Shown here: positions 18,329-27,905 of the stretch, piece by piece
How positions within the stretch are numbered: position 1 is the first letter of the stretch
How the letters are laid out: the number at the start of each line of letters is the position of its first letter
Translations under genes and position numbers: made by a program
NCBI GenBank assembly: GCA_030167125.1
Contig: CP126531.1
Coordinates: 1,922,001-1,986,000, forward strand
Length of the DNA stretch: 64,000 nucleotides
Reading direction: 5' to 3'
From: Rhodanobacteraceae bacterium
Lineage (GTDB): Bacteria > Pseudomonadota > Gammaproteobacteria > Xanthomonadales > Rhodanobacteraceae
The notes under the pieces: model-generated
Databases searched by the model: none
Told to the model about the DNA's origin: nothing
Seen by the model: the letters and a program-made list of their open reading frames with translations, nothing else

Positions 18329-18383
18329 CCGGACGGCTCAAGCCGTCCGGTTTGCATCGCTCATCGCCGTTCCGGCGAACGGC
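18329..18383 (-). promoter_or_regulatory. Two perfect hairpins in the rpsD-rpoA spacer
   Basis: CCGGACGGCT-CA-AGCCGTCCGG (18329-18350, 10-bp perfect stem) and GCCGTTC-CGGC-GAACGGC (18366-18383, 7-bp stem). They sit in the 139-nt intercistronic gap 18267-18405. No T-run follows, so they are more likely to be processing or attenuation structures than terminators. This is an inference from structure only. Confidence 0.6.
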
Positions 18384-18405
18384 CGAAACGCGCCGGCTGC
18401 GACGC

Positions 18406-19035
18406 TTACTTCGAATACAACTCGACGATCAGCGCTTCGTTGATGTCGCTGGGCAGGTCGCCGCGATCCGGCATGGCCTTGAACACGCCTGCCGCATTCT
18501 TCGCGTCGAACTCGATCCAACCCGGACGCAGGTCCATGCTCTCGGAAACCTTCATGGCTTCCTGCACGCGCAGCTGCTTCTGCGCGCTCTCGGTGAGCTT
18601 GATCTCGTCACCGGGACGCATCACGTACGACGGCACGTTGACCTTCTTGCCGTTGACCATCACGGCCTTGTGCGAGACCAGCTGGCGCGCCTGCGCGCGG
18701 GTCACCGCGAAGCCCATGCGGTACACGACGTTGTCGAGGCGGGCTTCCAGCAGGCGCAACAGGTTTTCACCGGTGTTGCCCTTCAGCTGGGTGGCTTTCT
18801 TGTAGTAGTTGCTGAACTGGCGCTCGAGCACGCCGTAGATGCGCTTGACCTTCTGCTTCTCGCGCAACTGCACGGCGTAGTCGGACGGCCGCGAACGCTT
18901 GGCGGCTGCGCCGTGCTGGCCGGGCTTGTTGTCGAACTTGCACTTGGAATCGATCGCGCGCGCCGGACTCTTCAGCGACAGGTCGGCGCCTTCGCGGCGG
19001 GCCAGCTTGCAGGTGGGACCAATGTAGCGTGCCAT
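18406..19035 (-). CDS. rpsD: 30S ribosomal protein S4
   Basis: 209 residues, opening [16 protein letters not shown], with the S4 RNA-binding domain in the C-terminal part ([20 protein letters not shown]). S4 is a primary 16S rRNA binder and, in enterobacteria, the translational repressor of the alpha operon. The ATG at 19035 is 4 nt after the rpsK stop, consistent with coupled translation. Confidence 0.98.
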   Translation of the reverse strand: MARYIGPTCKLARREGADLSLKSPARAIDSKCKFDNKPGQHGAAAKRSRPSDYAVQLREKQKVKRIYGVLERQFSNYYKKATQLKGNTGENLLRLLEARLDNVVYRMGFAVTRAQARQLVSHKAVMVNGKKVNVPSYVMRPGDEIKLTESAQKQLRVQEAMKVSESMDLRPGWIEFDAKNAAGVFKAMPDRGDLPSDINEALIVELYSK

Positions 19036-19039
19036 GTCT

Positions 19040-19429
19040 TCAGACCCTCCGCTTCTTGGGCGGACGGCAGCCGTTGTGCGGGATCGGCGTGACGTCGATG
19101 ATGTTGGTGACCTTGTAGCCCAGCGCATTCAGGGAACGCACCGCCGACTCGCGGCCCGGACCCGGACCCTTGATGCGGACTTCCAGCGACTTGACGCCGT
19201 AATCCAGCGCTACGCGCCCGGCCTTCTCGGCCGCGACCTGCGCGGCGAACGGGGTCGACTTGCGCGAACCGCGGAAACCGGCGCCGCCCGAGGTCGCCCA
19301 CGACAACGCGTTGCCCTGGCGATCGGTAATGGTGACGATGGTGTTGTTGAACGAAGCGTGGACGTGGGCGACGCCGTCGGTGACGACGCGCTTGGTCTTC
19401 TTCTTCGGCTTGGCAGCTGGTTTGTCCAT
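19040..19429 (-). CDS. rpsK: 30S ribosomal protein S11
   Basis: 129 residues, with the Lys-rich start ([15 protein letters not shown]) and the conserved [17 protein letters not shown] and [15 protein letters not shown] segments. S11 binds the platform of the 30S subunit with S6/S18 and contacts the mRNA exit path. Gene order rpsM-rpsK-rpsD is canonical. Confidence 0.98.
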   Translation of the reverse strand: MDKPAAKPKKKTKRVVTDGVAHVHASFNNTIVTITDRQGNALSWATSGGAGFRGSRKSTPFAAQVAAEKAGRVALDYGVKSLEVRIKGPGPGRESAVRSLNALGYKVTNIIDVTPIPHNGCRPPKKRRV

Positions 19430-19471
19430 GGGGTGTCCGTCAGTGAATCTCGTTCAATGTGGGATGCGCGC

Positions 19472-19828
19472 TCATTTCTTGATGGCGCGGCGCGGGCCCT
19501 TGCGGGTGCGCGCATTGGTGCGGGTGCGCTGGCCGCGCGCAGGCAGGCCGCGGCGATGGCGCAGGCCGCGGTAGGTGCCGAGGTCCATCAGGCGCTTGAC
19601 GCTGATACCGACTTCGCGGCGCAGGTCGCCTTCCACGCTGAACTTCGCCACTTCGCGGCGCAGGTTCTCGACCTCGCCTTCCGACAGCGACTTGATCTGG
19701 GTGGCCGGATCCACGCCCGCCGATTCGCAGATCTTGCGCGAACGGGTGCGGCCAATGCCGTAGATGCTCTGCAGGCCGATCCAAACGTGCTTGTTGACCG
19801 GCAGGTTGACGCCCGCGATACGTGCCAT
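19472..19828 (-). CDS. rpsM: 30S ribosomal protein S13
   Basis: 118 residues, opening [19 protein letters not shown] with the helix-two-turn-helix [13 protein letters not shown] and the basic tail [14 protein letters not shown] that contacts tRNA and the bridge to the 50S subunit. It follows secY after 123 nt, a spacer that contains an inverted repeat but no rpmJ. Confidence 0.98.
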   Translation of the reverse strand: MARIAGVNLPVNKHVWIGLQSIYGIGRTRSRKICESAGVDPATQIKSLSEGEVENLRREVAKFSVEGDLRREVGISVKRLMDLGTYRGLRHRRGLPARGQRTRTNARTRKGPRRAIKK

Positions 19829-19904
19829 GTGCGGTTACTCCACCTCAAATGCGTTGCCGATTCGGCAAACTGTCAATTATAGCTTGAAATTCATCCGAAT
19901 GGGG

Positions 19905-19956
19905 AGTAGCCCCGCCCGGTCCTGCCGTCCCCGCCAGACAAGCCGGCCGGGCTACT
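19905..19956. repeat. Inverted repeat AGTAGCCCGG... after secY
   Basis: Minus-strand AGTAGCCCGGCCGG faces CCGGGCGGGGCTACT with small bulges. The TAG of the first arm is the secY stop codon (19954-19952). It occupies the secY-rpsM spacer where many gammaproteobacteria place rpmJ (L36). No 37-41-codon L36-like frame with its CxxC zinc motifs is present here. Confidence 0.7.
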
Positions 19957-21283
19957 TGCGGCGCAAATTGGCCTTCTTCAACAGGCTGTCGTACTGGTGC
20001 GAGACCAGGTGCGCCGAGACCTGCGCGCGGAAATCCATCGCCACCACCACCACGATCAGCAGCGAGGTGCCGCCGAAATAGAACGGCACGTGCCACTCGG
20101 TTTGCATGAACGTCGGGATCAGGCAGACCGCGGCCAGGTACACCGCGCCCGCGCCCGTCAAACGGGTCAGCACGGCGTCGATGTAATCGGCCGTCGCCTT
20201 GCCCGGACGCAGGCCCGGGATCAGCGCGCCCGAACGCTTCAGGTTGTCGGCGGTTTCCTGCGAGTTGAACACGATCGCGGTGTAGAAGAACGCAAAGATG
20301 ATGATCATCGCCGCGTACAGGATCATGTACGGCGGTTCGCCCGGCGTCAGCGCGGTGGTCAACTGCTGCAGCCAGTGCATCTGGCTCGCGTTCGAGAACC
20401 ACGTGGATGCGGTCGCCGGGAACAGGATCAAGGACGACGCGAAGATCGGCGGAATCACGCCGGACATGTTGATCTTCAGCGGCAGGTGCGAGCTCTGGTT
20501 CTGGTACGCATTGGCACCACCCTGGCGGCGCGCGTAATTCACCGTGATGCGACGCTGCGCGCTCTCCATGAACACGCAGAACGCGGTCACTCCCAGCACG
20601 ATCACCACCACGATCAGCACCTTGATCGCGGAAAGCTGGCCATTGCTGGCCATCGTGAAGGTCTGCGTCAGCGCCTGCGGCAAGCCGGCCACGATGCCCG
20701 CGAAGATGATCAGCGAAATGCCGTTGCCGATGCCGCGCTCGGTCATCTGCTCGCCCAGCCACATCAGGAACATGCTGCCGGCGGTGAGGCCGATCACCGA
20801 CGCGAAGATGAAACCGAAACCGGGGTCGTACACCACCGGCACACCGCCGGAAAGGCCTTGCTTCTGCAGTGCCATCGCGATGCCGAAGGCCTGGAACGCC
20901 GACAGCCCCACCGTACCCCAGCGGGTGTACTTGGTCATGATGCGCTGGCCGGCCTGGCCTTCCTTCTTGAGCTGCTGCCACGCCGGCAGCACCGAACCCA
21001 TCATCTGCACCACGATGGACGCGGAGATGTAGGGGATCACGCCCAACGCGAACAGCGAGAAGCGCGCCAGCGCGCCGCCCGAGAACATGTTGAACATGTT
21101 CAAAAGTCCGCCACCCTGCTCGATCATCCGCGTCATCGCTTCCGGATTGACGCCCGGGACGGGGATGAACGAACCCAGCCGGAACACCACCAGCGCGCCG
21201 ACCAGGAACAGCAGGCGCTGTCGCAGTTCGGTCAACTTGCCGAACTGCGACAGCGGATTGGACGATGTCTTGCCTGCGGCCAA
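19952..21283 (-). CDS. secY: Protein translocase subunit SecY
   Basis: 443 residues with ten predicted membrane helices, the central channel subunit of SecYEG. The N terminus SNPLSQFGKLTELRQRL, the plug region FNMFSGGALARFSLFALG and the cytosolic loop TALTPGEPPYMILY fit the family. It is encoded after rplO at the end of the spc operon. The TAG stop lies in an inverted repeat. secE is in the same window (47467). Confidence 0.97.
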   Translation of the reverse strand: MAAGKTSSNPLSQFGKLTELRQRLLFLVGALVVFRLGSFIPVPGVNPEAMTRMIEQGGGLLNMFNMFSGGALARFSLFALGVIPYISASIVVQMMGSVLPAWQQLKKEGQAGQRIMTKYTRWGTVGLSAFQAFGIAMALQKQGLSGGVPVVYDPGFGFIFASVIGLTAGSMFLMWLGEQMTERGIGNGISLIIFAGIVAGLPQALTQTFTMASNGQLSAIKVLIVVVIVLGVTAFCVFMESAQRRITVNYARRQGGANAYQNQSSHLPLKINMSGVIPPIFASSLILFPATASTWFSNASQMHWLQQLTTALTPGEPPYMILYAAMIIIFAFFYTAIVFNSQETADNLKRSGALIPGLRPGKATADYIDAVLTRLTGAGAVYLAAVCLIPTFMQTEWHVPFYFGGTSLLIVVVVAMDFRAQVSAHLVSHQYDSLLKKANLRRK

Positions 21284-21288
21284 GATGC

Positions 21289-21720
21289 TTACTCCACCGA
21301 GCCGCCGGCAGCTTCGATCGCCGCCTTGGCGCCTGCGGTCGCCAGGATGCCGGATACCTTCACCGCGCGGTCGATCTCGCCCTTCTTGACGATCTTGACG
21401 CGCTTGGCGCGGGCGTCGACCAGCTTGGCTTCGCGCAGCGCGGCCAAATCAATGGAATCCTTCTTCAGGCCCGCGAGCTGGTACAGAAACACCTGCTGCG
21501 AATCGGCCTGCTTCTTGGAGCGGAAACCGATCTTGGGCAGGCGGCGCTGCAGCGGCATCTGGCCGCCTTCGAAGCCGATCGTGTGCGTATTGCCCGCGCG
21601 CGCGTGCTGGCCCTTGTGGCCGCGGCCCGCGGTCTTGCCGAGGCCGGAACCGATGCCGCGCGCGACGCGGCGGCGTTCCTTGCGCGCGCCCTTGCCGGGT
21701 TTCAATGTGTTCAATCGCAT
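21289..21720 (-). CDS. rplO: 50S ribosomal protein L15
   Basis: 143 residues: Gly/Arg/Lys-rich N-terminal extension (GKGARKERRRVARGIGSG, GRGHKGQHARAG) that threads through 23S rRNA, and a globular C-terminal domain. The stop is 5 nt ahead of secY, so translation is tightly coupled, as usual for L15-SecY. Confidence 0.97.
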   Translation of the reverse strand: MRLNTLKPGKGARKERRRVARGIGSGLGKTAGRGHKGQHARAGNTHTIGFEGGQMPLQRRLPKIGFRSKKQADSQQVFLYQLAGLKKDSIDLAALREAKLVDARAKRVKIVKKGEIDRAVKVSGILATAGAKAAIEAAGGSVE

Positions 21721-21723
21721 GAC

Positions 21724-21924
21724 TTACTCCTCGACCCGGACCAGGTAATTGACCGTGTTGATCAGGCCACGCACCTGCGGGCTGTCCCTCAGTTCGCGCA
21801 CGTCGCCGGTGCGGTTCAGGCCCAGCGCCTTCACGCTCAGGCGGTGCCGCGACTGCACGCCGCGCAGGCCGCCCACGAGACGCACCTTCACGGTGCCGGT
21901 GGTGGTTGGTTTCTTAGCCGCCAT
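21724..21924 (-). CDS. rpmD: 50S ribosomal protein L30
   Basis: 66 residues with the L30 core [18 protein letters not shown] and [13 protein letters not shown]. It carries a short N-terminal AAKKPTTT extension. It overlaps the end of rpsE by 11 nt and precedes rplO by 3 nt. Confidence 0.96.
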   Translation of the reverse strand: MAAKKPTTTGTVKVRLVGGLRGVQSRHRLSVKALGLNRTGDVRELRDSPQVRGLINTVNYLVRVEE

Positions 21925-22432
21925 GACCCAGCTCCTCGACCTTCTTGCCGCGCTTGGCCGCGATGTATTCCGGACTCGCGACCGACTGCAGGCCCTTGAT
22001 GGTGGCGCGCACCAGGTTGATCGGGTTGCGCGAACCGACCGCCTTGGCCAGCACGTCTTTCACGCCGACCACTTCCAGCACCGCACGCATCGCGCCGCCG
22101 GCGATCACGCCGGTACCTTCGGAAGCCGGCTGCATGAACACGCGGGCCGCGCCGTGGTTGGCCTTGACCGGATACCAGATGGTGCCGTTGTTCAGGCCCA
22201 CCGTGACCATGTTGCGGCGCGCACGCTCCATCGCCTTCGAGATCGCGACCGGCACTTCGCGCGCCTTGCCGTACCCGAAGCCGACCTTGCCGGCGCCGTC
22301 GCCCACCACGGTCAACGCGGTGAAGCTCATCTGCCGTCCGCCCTTGACCGTCTTGGCCACGCGGTTGACGGCGATCAGCTTCTCGAGCATCCCGTCCGAA
22401 TTTTCGCGATCGTTGCGATCGTTGTTCGCCAT
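21914..22432 (-). CDS. rpsE: 30S ribosomal protein S5
   Basis: 172 residues. The double-stranded-RNA-binding N-terminal domain includes [23 protein letters not shown], and the loop linked to ribosomal ambiguity and spectinomycin resistance shows no obvious mutation, though no reference was aligned. The ATG at 22432 (MANNDRND) is preferred; an in-frame ATG at 22465 adds 11 residues. The upstream spacer to rplR (22433-22583) holds a heptad inverted array. Confidence 0.97.
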   Translation of the reverse strand: MANNDRNDRENSDGMLEKLIAVNRVAKTVKGGRQMSFTALTVVGDGAGKVGFGYGKAREVPVAISKAMERARRNMVTVGLNNGTIWYPVKANHGAARVFMQPASEGTGVIAGGAMRAVLEVVGVKDVLAKAVGSRNPINLVRATIKGLQSVASPEYIAAKRGKKVEELGHGG

Positions 22433-22508
22433 TGTTTTCACCTTAGCTCCGCGAAGTGCGGGCATTTGCTTGCGGCATCAAGCCGCTTGGAGTTGTTGTG
22501 TGGAAAGC

Positions 22509-22586
22509 GGGGATTGGGGGTGGGTGGCGGGGGCATACTGGCGAGACCTCGATCAATGCGCCCCCACTACCCGTCCCCCATCCCTA
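22509..22586. repeat. Inverted heptad array between rplR and rpsE (GGGTAGCGGGGGCG family, copy 2)
   Basis: Left arm 22509-22534 (GGGGATT, GGGGGTG, GGTGGCG, GGGGC), right arm 22558-22586 complementary. In the transcript the 5' arm reads TAGGGATGGGGGACGGG, has four G-tracts, and its TAG is the rplR stop. It sits in the middle of the spc operon, so transcription must read through it. Confidence 0.85.
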
Positions 22587-22940
22587 GAATTTCAAACCCG
22601 CCTCGCGCGCGGCATCCGCCAACGCGGCGACGCGGCCGTGGTAACGGAAACCCGAGCGGTCGAACGCAACCGACTCGATGCCGGCGGCGCGCGCCTTCTC
22701 GGCGATCGCCTTGCCCACGGCCGCGGCGGCGGTCTTGTTCTTGGTGGCCTTCAGGTCGCCGCGCACGTCCTTCTGGACCGTCGAAGCGGCAGCCAGCACG
22801 GTCTCGCCGTCGGCGGCGATCACCTGCGCATACAGGTGCTGCCCGCTGCGATGCACGGAAAGACGCGGCACGGCCAGCTTGCGGATACGTGAGCGCGCGG
22901 ACTTGGCGCGGCGCAGACGCGATGTTTTCTTGTCGATCAT
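22584..22940 (-). CDS. rplR: 50S ribosomal protein L18
   Basis: 118 residues opening [20 protein letters not shown], with the 5S-rRNA-binding segments [16 protein letters not shown] and [20 protein letters not shown]. It follows rplF by 2 nt. Its TAG stop is formed by the first bases of the inverted array behind it. Confidence 0.97.
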   Translation of the reverse strand: MIDKKTSRLRRAKSARSRIRKLAVPRLSVHRSGQHLYAQVIAADGETVLAAASTVQKDVRGDLKATKNKTAAAAVGKAIAEKARAAGIESVAFDRSGFRYHGRVAALADAAREAGLKF

Positions 22941-22942
22941 GA

Positions 22943-23467
22943 TCAGGCCTTCTTCGCTTCTTTCAGCGTGATGCGCTCGCCGGCGTAACGCACGCCCTTG
23001 CCCTTGTAGGGTTCCGGCGGACGGAACGCGCGAATCTTCGCGGCGGTCTGGCCGACGCGCTGCTTGTCGGCGCCCTTGATGATGATTTCCGTCGGCGACG
23101 GCGTTTCCAGCGTGATGCCTTCCGGCGCCGGGAACACCACCGGGTGCGAGAACCCGAGCGACAGGTTCAGGCTCTTGCCTTGCACCGCCGCGCGGAAGCC
23201 CACGCCCACCAGTTCCAGCTTGCGCTCGTAACCCTGGCAGACGCCCTGCACCATGTTGGCCAGCAGTGCGCGGGTGGTGCCCGCGAACTTGGTCTCGGCG
23301 CTGCCGTCGGCGCAATTCAAATGGCCATCGGCGCTCGTGATCTCGACGCCCGGAATCGCGTGCATCTTCAGGGTGCCCTTGGGGCCCTTGACGGTGATGC
23401 CGTCCGCGGCCACTTGGCATTCGACGCCCTTGGGCAGCGCGATCGGTTTCTTGGCTACTCGTGACAT
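22943..23467 (-). CDS. rplF: 50S ribosomal protein L6
   Basis: 174 residues with two L6 repeats: N-terminal [17 protein letters not shown] and C-terminal INVEGVG-type counterpart [20 protein letters not shown], then [15 protein letters not shown]6 lies near the factor-binding region of the 50S subunit. It is flanked by rpsH and rplR in the canonical spc order. Confidence 0.97.
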   Translation of the reverse strand: MSRVAKKPIALPKGVECQVAADGITVKGPKGTLKMHAIPGVEITSADGHLNCADGSAETKFAGTTRALLANMVQGVCQGYERKLELVGVGFRAAVQGKSLNLSLGFSHPVVFPAPEGITLETPSPTEIIIKGADKQRVGQTAAKIRAFRPPEPYKGKGVRYAGERITLKEAKKA

Positions 23468-23485
23468 TTCAGTGCTCCGTGTTGC

Positions 23486-23881
23486 TTACGCGACGCGCGC
23501 GATCACTTCGCCGCCGAGACCCTTGGCGCGCGCCTGCGCGTCGGTCATCAGGCCGGACGAGGTGGACACGATGGAGATGCCGAGCCCGCCCAGCACCTTC
23601 GGCAAACCATCCTTGCCGCGATACACGCGCAGTCCGGGGCGGCTGACGCGCTCGATGCGCTCGATCGCCGGCTTGCCTTCGAAATACTTCAGCTTGATTT
23701 CGAGGCTGGCCTTGCCTTCGCTTTCGGTGCGGCGCGAATCCAGCACGTAGCCTTCCGACTTCAGCAGGTCGGCGAGCGCCTGTTTAACCTTCGAAGCCGG
23801 CATGCTCACCGTCTGCTTGCCCATGGCCTGGGCGTTGCGGATGCGGGTAAACATGTCGGCGATGGGATCAGTCATGCTCAT
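23486..23881 (-). CDS. rpsH: 30S ribosomal protein S8
   Basis: 131 residues opening [20 protein letters not shown] and ending with the conserved [18 protein letters not shown]...GEVI segment. S8 binds helix 21 of 16S rRNA and in E. coli is the translational repressor of the spc operon. The gap upstream to rpsN (23882-24023) is filled by a heptad inverted array. Confidence 0.97.
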   Translation of the reverse strand: MSMTDPIADMFTRIRNAQAMGKQTVSMPASKVKQALADLLKSEGYVLDSRRTESEGKASLEIKLKYFEGKPAIERIERVSRPGLRVYRGKDGLPKVLGGLGISIVSTSSGLMTDAQARAKGLGGEVIARVA

Positions 23882-23939
23882 GGTTGTTTCCTTGGAACTG
23901 CATCGATATCCGGTTGGTTGAATCGATCTTGTTGATTTC

Positions 23940-24015
23940 GGGACCGGGGACTGGGGACCGGGGACCGGAAAAGCAGCAGCTTCTACTGGTCCCCGGTCCC
24001 TTGTCCCTGGTCCCT
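23940..24015. repeat. Inverted heptad array between rpsN and rpsH (GGGACCG family)
   Basis: Left arm 23940-23968 of 7-nt units GGGACCG, GGGACTG, GGGACCG; right arm 23987-24015 complementary; loop GGAAAAGCAGCAGCTTC. It begins 8 nt after the rpsN stop. The transcript's 5' arm has four G-tracts spaced by four nucleotides. Confidence 0.85.
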
Positions 24016-24023
24016 CTGTGTTC

Positions 24024-24329
24024 TTACCAACTCGCCTTGCGCAACCCCGGCACGTCGCCGCGCATGGTCGCTTCGCGCAACTTGCTGCGGGACAGGCCGA
24101 ACTTCATGTACACGGCGCGCGGACGGCCGGTCAGCGCGCAACGGGTGCGCAGGCGTGACGGGCTGGAATCGCGCGGCAGCTTCTGCAGCTTGGCCGCGGC
24201 GGCCATCTTCTCGTCGTAGCTCGCGTCGGCGCTGGCGATGATCTTCTTCAGGTCCACGCGCTTGCCGGCGTGCTGCTTGATCAGCTTGGCACGCTTCAGG
24301 TCGCGGTTCACCATGGATTTCTTGGCCAT
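24024..24329 (-). CDS. rpsN: 30S ribosomal protein S14
   Basis: 101 residues, the long zinc-independent (C-) form: the C-terminal half [20 protein letters not shown] lacks the CxxC pairs of the short zinc form. Start [13 protein letters not shown] at 24329, 10 nt after rplE. The S14 at this site matches the standard paralog of gammaproteobacteria. Confidence 0.96.
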   Translation of the reverse strand: MAKKSMVNRDLKRAKLIKQHAGKRVDLKKIIASADASYDEKMAAAAKLQKLPRDSSPSRLRTRCALTGRPRAVYMKFGLSRSKLREATMRGDVPGLRKASW

Positions 24330-24339
24330 ACGTCTCTCG

Positions 24340-24879
24340 TCAGTTGCGGAACGGGAAGTGGAACGCTTCGAGAAGCGCCTTGGCTTCCGCATCGGTTTTC
24401 GCGGTGGTGGTGATGCAGATGTCCATCCCGCGCATCGCATCGACCTGGTCGAAGTCGATTTCCGGGAAGATGATCTGTTCCTTCACGCCCATGTTGTAGT
24501 TGCCGCGACCGTCGAAAGCGCGACCGGACACGCCGCGGAAGTCGCGCACGCGCGGCAGCGAGATGTTGATCAGGCGATCGAGGAACTCCCACATGTTGGC
24601 GCGGCGCAGCGTGACCTTGCAGCCGATCGGCCAACCGTCGCGGATCTTGAACGACGCCACCGACACGCGCGCCTTGGTCACGATCGGCTTCTGGCCGGCG
24701 ATCTTCGCCATGTCGGCGGTCGCGTTCTCCAGCACCTTCTTGTTGGCCGCGGCTTCGCCCACGCCCATGTTGAGCGTGATCTTGCTGATGCGCGGCACCT
24801 GCATCGGGTTCTGGTAGCCGAAGCGCTTCATCAGCGCCGGCGTCACTTCTTCTTTGTAGATTTTTTCGAGGCGTGTCAT
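24340..24879 (-). CDS. rplE: 50S ribosomal protein L5
   Basis: 179 residues opening [12 protein letters not shown] and containing [15 protein letters not shown] and [20 protein letters not shown], the 5S-rRNA-binding and P-site tRNA-contacting loops. Start lies 10 nt after rplX. Confidence 0.97.
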   Translation of the reverse strand: MTRLEKIYKEEVTPALMKRFGYQNPMQVPRISKITLNMGVGEAAANKKVLENATADMAKIAGQKPIVTKARVSVASFKIRDGWPIGCKVTLRRANMWEFLDRLINISLPRVRDFRGVSGRAFDGRGNYNMGVKEQIIFPEIDFDQVDAMRGMDICITTTAKTDAEAKALLEAFHFPFRN

Positions 24880-24889
24880 GACGGTTTCC

Positions 24890-25204
24890 TCACGCGTCCA
24901 CGACTTCGCCGGTGGAACGGAACACGCGGACCTTGCGCCCGTCGCCGAGCGTCTTGCGGCCCACGCGTTCGCCCTTGCCGGTGGCGAGGTCGTACAGCAT
25001 GACGTTGGAAATGTGGAGCGGGGCCTCGCGTTCGACGATGCCGCCCGGCTGCTGTGCCTGCGGGTTCGGCTTGGTGTGGCGCTTGACCATGTTGATGTTC
25101 TGCACGAACACGCGATCGCCCGCGACGCGGGTGACCTCGCCGTGCTGGCCCTTGTTCCTGCCTGCGATCACGAGCACCGTGTCGCCTTTGCGGATGCGGT
25201 TCAT
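24890..25204 (-). CDS. rplX: 50S ribosomal protein L24
   Basis: 104 residues with an N-terminal KOW motif ([21 protein letters not shown]) followed by [23 protein letters not shown] in two adjoining stretches. L24 initiates 50S assembly. Gene order rplN-rplX-rplE is canonical. Confidence 0.97.
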   Translation of the reverse strand: MNRIRKGDTVLVIAGRNKGQHGEVTRVAGDRVFVQNINMVKRHTKPNPQAQQPGGIVEREAPLHISNVMLYDLATGKGERVGRKTLGDGRKVRVFRSTGEVVDA

Positions 25205-25214
25205 GGCAAATTCC

Positions 25215-25583
<369 letters not shown>

Positions 25584-25596
25584 GTTCGTCCGCTCC

Positions 25597-25860
25597 TCAT
25601 TCCGCCGCGCGCGCCAGCACTTCCACCACGCGGAAATGCTTGGTCTTCGAAATCGGACGGCACTCGGCGATGCGCACCAGGTCACCCTCGTGGCACTCGC
25701 CCTTCTCGTCGTGCGCGTGCAGCTTGCTCGAACGGCGCAGCAGCTTGCCGTACAGGCCGTGCTGTTCCTGGCGCTCGATCACCACGGTGATCGTCTTCGC
25801 GCTCTTGGCGCTGCTCACGCGGCCGTCGATCGTGCGCGTGCTCTTGTTGGTGTCGTTCAT
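25597..25860 (-). CDS. rpsQ: 30S ribosomal protein S17
   Basis: 87 residues with the OB-fold core [20 protein letters not shown] and the signature [18 protein letters not shown]. The ATG overlaps the rpmC TGA as TGATG, a start-stop arrangement seen four times in this operon. A GTG one codon upstream is the alternative. Confidence 0.97.
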   Translation of the reverse strand: MNDTNKSTRTIDGRVSSAKSAKTITVVIERQEQHGLYGKLLRRSSKLHAHDEKGECHEGDLVRIAECRPISKTKHFRVVEVLARAAE

Positions 25861-26072
25861 CACGCGGCTCCGTTCTGCTTCTGGCTCATCTCTTTCTGAG
25901 TCAGGATCGTCGCGGCGCGCGCAATCTCGCGGCGCACCTTGGCGAACTGGTGGGTCTGTGCGCTCTGGCCCTGCGCTTTCTGCATGCGCAAGGAAAATTG
26001 CTCGCGGCGCAGCTCGGCGATGTGGTCGATCAGTTCCTGCGCGGATTTGCCGCGCATCTCGTTGGTATCCAT
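25860..26072 (-). CDS. rpmC: 50S ribosomal protein L29
   Basis: 70 residues, two-helix protein: [20 protein letters not shown] and [20 protein letters not shown]29 sits at the tunnel exit beside L23. Both ends overlap neighbours by TGATG (with rplP upstream and rpsQ downstream). Confidence 0.97.
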   Translation of the reverse strand: MDTNEMRGKSAQELIDHIAELRREQFSLRMQKAQGQSAQTHQFAKVRREIARAATILTQKEMSQKQNGAA

Positions 26073-26485
26073 CACAGCAGCGCCCTGGTCGCGAATTGGG
26101 TTTGGATCGACAGCTTGGCTGCGGCCAGGCGGAACGCCTCGCGCGCCTCGGCTTCGGTCACGCCTTCGATTTCGTACAGCATCCGGCCGGGCTGGATCGG
26201 CGCGACCCAGTACTCGACGTTGCCCTTGCCGGCGCCCATGCGGACTTCGATCGGCTTCTTGGTGATCGGCTTGTCCGGGAACACGCGGATCCACAGCTTG
26301 CCGCCGCGCTTCACGTAGCGCGTGATGCAGCGGCGCGCGGCTTCGATCTCGCGCGCGGTGATCGCGCCGCGGGTGGTCGCCTTCAGGCCGTACTCGCCGA
26401 AGCTGACGAGGTTGCCGCTGAGGCTCAGGCCCCGGTTGCGGCCCTTGAACTGCTTGCGGAATTTGGTGCGTTTTGGCTGCAACAT
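26072..26485 (-). CDS. rplP: 50S ribosomal protein L16
   Basis: 137 residues opening [19 protein letters not shown], with the arginine in the [20 protein letters not shown] segment that is often hydroxylated. L16 lies close to the peptidyl-transferase centre and A-site tRNA. The stop overlaps the rpmC start. Confidence 0.98.
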   Translation of the reverse strand: MLQPKRTKFRKQFKGRNRGLSLSGNLVSFGEYGLKATTRGAITAREIEAARRCITRYVKRGGKLWIRVFPDKPITKKPIEVRMGAGKGNVEYWVAPIQPGRMLYEIEGVTEAEAREAFRLAAAKLSIQTQFATRALL

Positions 26486-26488
26486 AAA

Positions 26489-27256
26489 TCAAGCCTCACG
26501 TTCGGTGCGCTCGCGGCGCCCGCGCGGGGCGCGCTCGCGGCGCGGTTCATCGTCACGCGACCCGCGTTCGCGGCGCGGCGACGGGCCTTCGTTGCGATCC
26601 TCTTCCTTCGTCTGGCCGATGCTAGCGAAGTCGAAGATCTCGCCCTTGTAGATCCACACCTTGACGCCGATGACGCCATAAGTGGTGTGCGCTTCGGCCA
26701 GGCCGTAATCGACGTCGGCGCGCAGCGTGTGCAGAGGCACGCGGCCTTCGCGGTACCACTCGGAACGCGCGATCTCGGCGCCGTTCAACCGGCCGGCGAC
26801 GTTGACCTTGATGCCCAGCGCGCCCAGGCGCATCGCGTTCTGCACCGAGCGCTTCATCGCGCGGCGGAACATGATGCGGCGCTCCAGCTGCTGCGCGATC
26901 GATTCGGCGACCAGCTGCGCGTCCAGTTCCGGCTTGCGCACTTCGCTGACGTTGATGTGCGCATCGACGCCCATGATCGCCGAGACTTCGCGGCGCAGCT
27001 TCTCGATGTCCTCGCCCTTCTTGCCGATCACGACGCCCGGGCGCGCCGTGAAGATGGTGATGTCGGCGTTCTTCTGCGGACGGTTGATCTGGATCTTCGA
27101 CACGCCGGCCTGCGCGAGCTTCTTCTTCAGCAGTTCGCGCACCTTGAGGTCGGACACCAGGTGTTCGGCGTACTGGCGCTTGCCCGCGAACCACTTGGAG
27201 TTCCAGTCCTTGGAAATGCCGAGGCGGATTCCGATTGGATTGACTTTGTGACCCAT
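26489..27256 (-). CDS. rpsC: 30S ribosomal protein S3 with charged C-terminal tail
   Basis: 255 residues, start [14 protein letters not shown] at 27256. The KH domain includes [13 protein letters not shown], and the C-terminal domain [24 protein letters not shown] block forms part of the mRNA entry tunnel and helicase. The last 40 residues are an extra Arg/Glu/Asp-rich tail ([28 protein letters not shown]), longer than the E. coli protein (233). Confidence 0.97.
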   Translation of the reverse strand: MGHKVNPIGIRLGISKDWNSKWFAGKRQYAEHLVSDLKVRELLKKKLAQAGVSKIQINRPQKNADITIFTARPGVVIGKKGEDIEKLRREVSAIMGVDAHINVSEVRKPELDAQLVAESIAQQLERRIMFRRAMKRSVQNAMRLGALGIKVNVAGRLNGAEIARSEWYREGRVPLHTLRADVDYGLAEAHTTYGVIGVKVWIYKGEIFDFASIGQTKEEDRNEGPSPRRERGSRDDEPRRERAPRGRRERTEREA

Positions 27257-27258
27257 GA

Positions 27259-27606
27259 TCAACCTACCTCGACGGTAATATGCGACGTGCGGCGCAGGAT
27301 GCGGGCACCGCGGCCCTTGGCGCGCGCGTGCATGCGCTTCATGACCGCGCCTTCGTCCACGTAGATGCGCGAAACCTTCAGTTCGTCGACGTCGGCGCCG
27401 AAGTTGTTCTCGGCGTTGGCGACCGCCGACAGCAGCACCTTGCGGACCAAGTGCGCCGCCTTCTTGTTGGTGTGTTCCAGCACCGCGCTGGCGGTGCCCA
27501 CCGGCATGCCGCGCACGAGGTCGGCGATCAGGCGCGCCTTCTGCGCCGAGATGCGCGCACCGCGCAGGACGGCCTTGGCTTGAGTCGTTGTCATGTCGGT
27601 ACCCAT
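27259..27606 (-). CDS. rplV: 50S ribosomal protein L22
   Basis: 115 residues, core [20 protein letters not shown] and the tunnel-lining beta-hairpin [18 protein letters not shown], the region of macrolide contact. Two starts are possible. The ATG at 27606 (MGTDMTTTQ) overlaps the rpsS TGA as TGATG, the same pattern as neighbours, and has AAGAAG upstream; the ATG at 27594 would give 111 residues. Confidence 0.96.
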   Translation of the reverse strand: MGTDMTTTQAKAVLRGARISAQKARLIADLVRGMPVGTASAVLEHTNKKAAHLVRKVLLSAVANAENNFGADVDELKVSRIYVDEGAVMKRMHARAKGRGARILRRTSHITVEVG

Positions 27607-27893
27607 CACTTCTTGGCCGCTTCGGCGGCCTTCTTGTCGCCGCCGTGGCCCTTGAACGTGCGGGTCACCGCGAACTCGCCGAGCTTGTGCCCGACCATGT
27701 TCTCGTTGACCAGCACCGGCACGTGCAGGCGGCCGTTATGGACGGCGATCGTCAGACCCACCATTTCCGGCAGGATCATCGAGCGGCGCGACCAGGTCTT
27801 GATCGGGCGCTTGCTGTTGCTCTGGTTCGCCGACTCCACCTTCTTGAGCAGGTGCAGGTCGATGAACGGGCCTTTCTTGAGTGAACGTGGCAT
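27606..27893 (-). CDS. rpsS: 30S ribosomal protein S19
   Basis: 95 residues opening [19 protein letters not shown], with [19 protein letters not shown] and [15 protein letters not shown]19 binds the 30S head with S13. Stop codon overlaps the rplV start. Confidence 0.98.
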   Translation of the reverse strand: MPRSLKKGPFIDLHLLKKVESANQSNSKRPIKTWSRRSMILPEMVGLTIAVHNGRLHVPVLVNENMVGHKLGEFAVTRTFKGHGGDKKAAEAAKK

Positions 27894-27905
27894 GTCGATG
27901 AGCCC

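Noticed and set aside
19829..19951. Hidden rpmJ between secY and rpsM.
   Set aside because: Checked both strands for the Cys-rich L36 pattern; none present.
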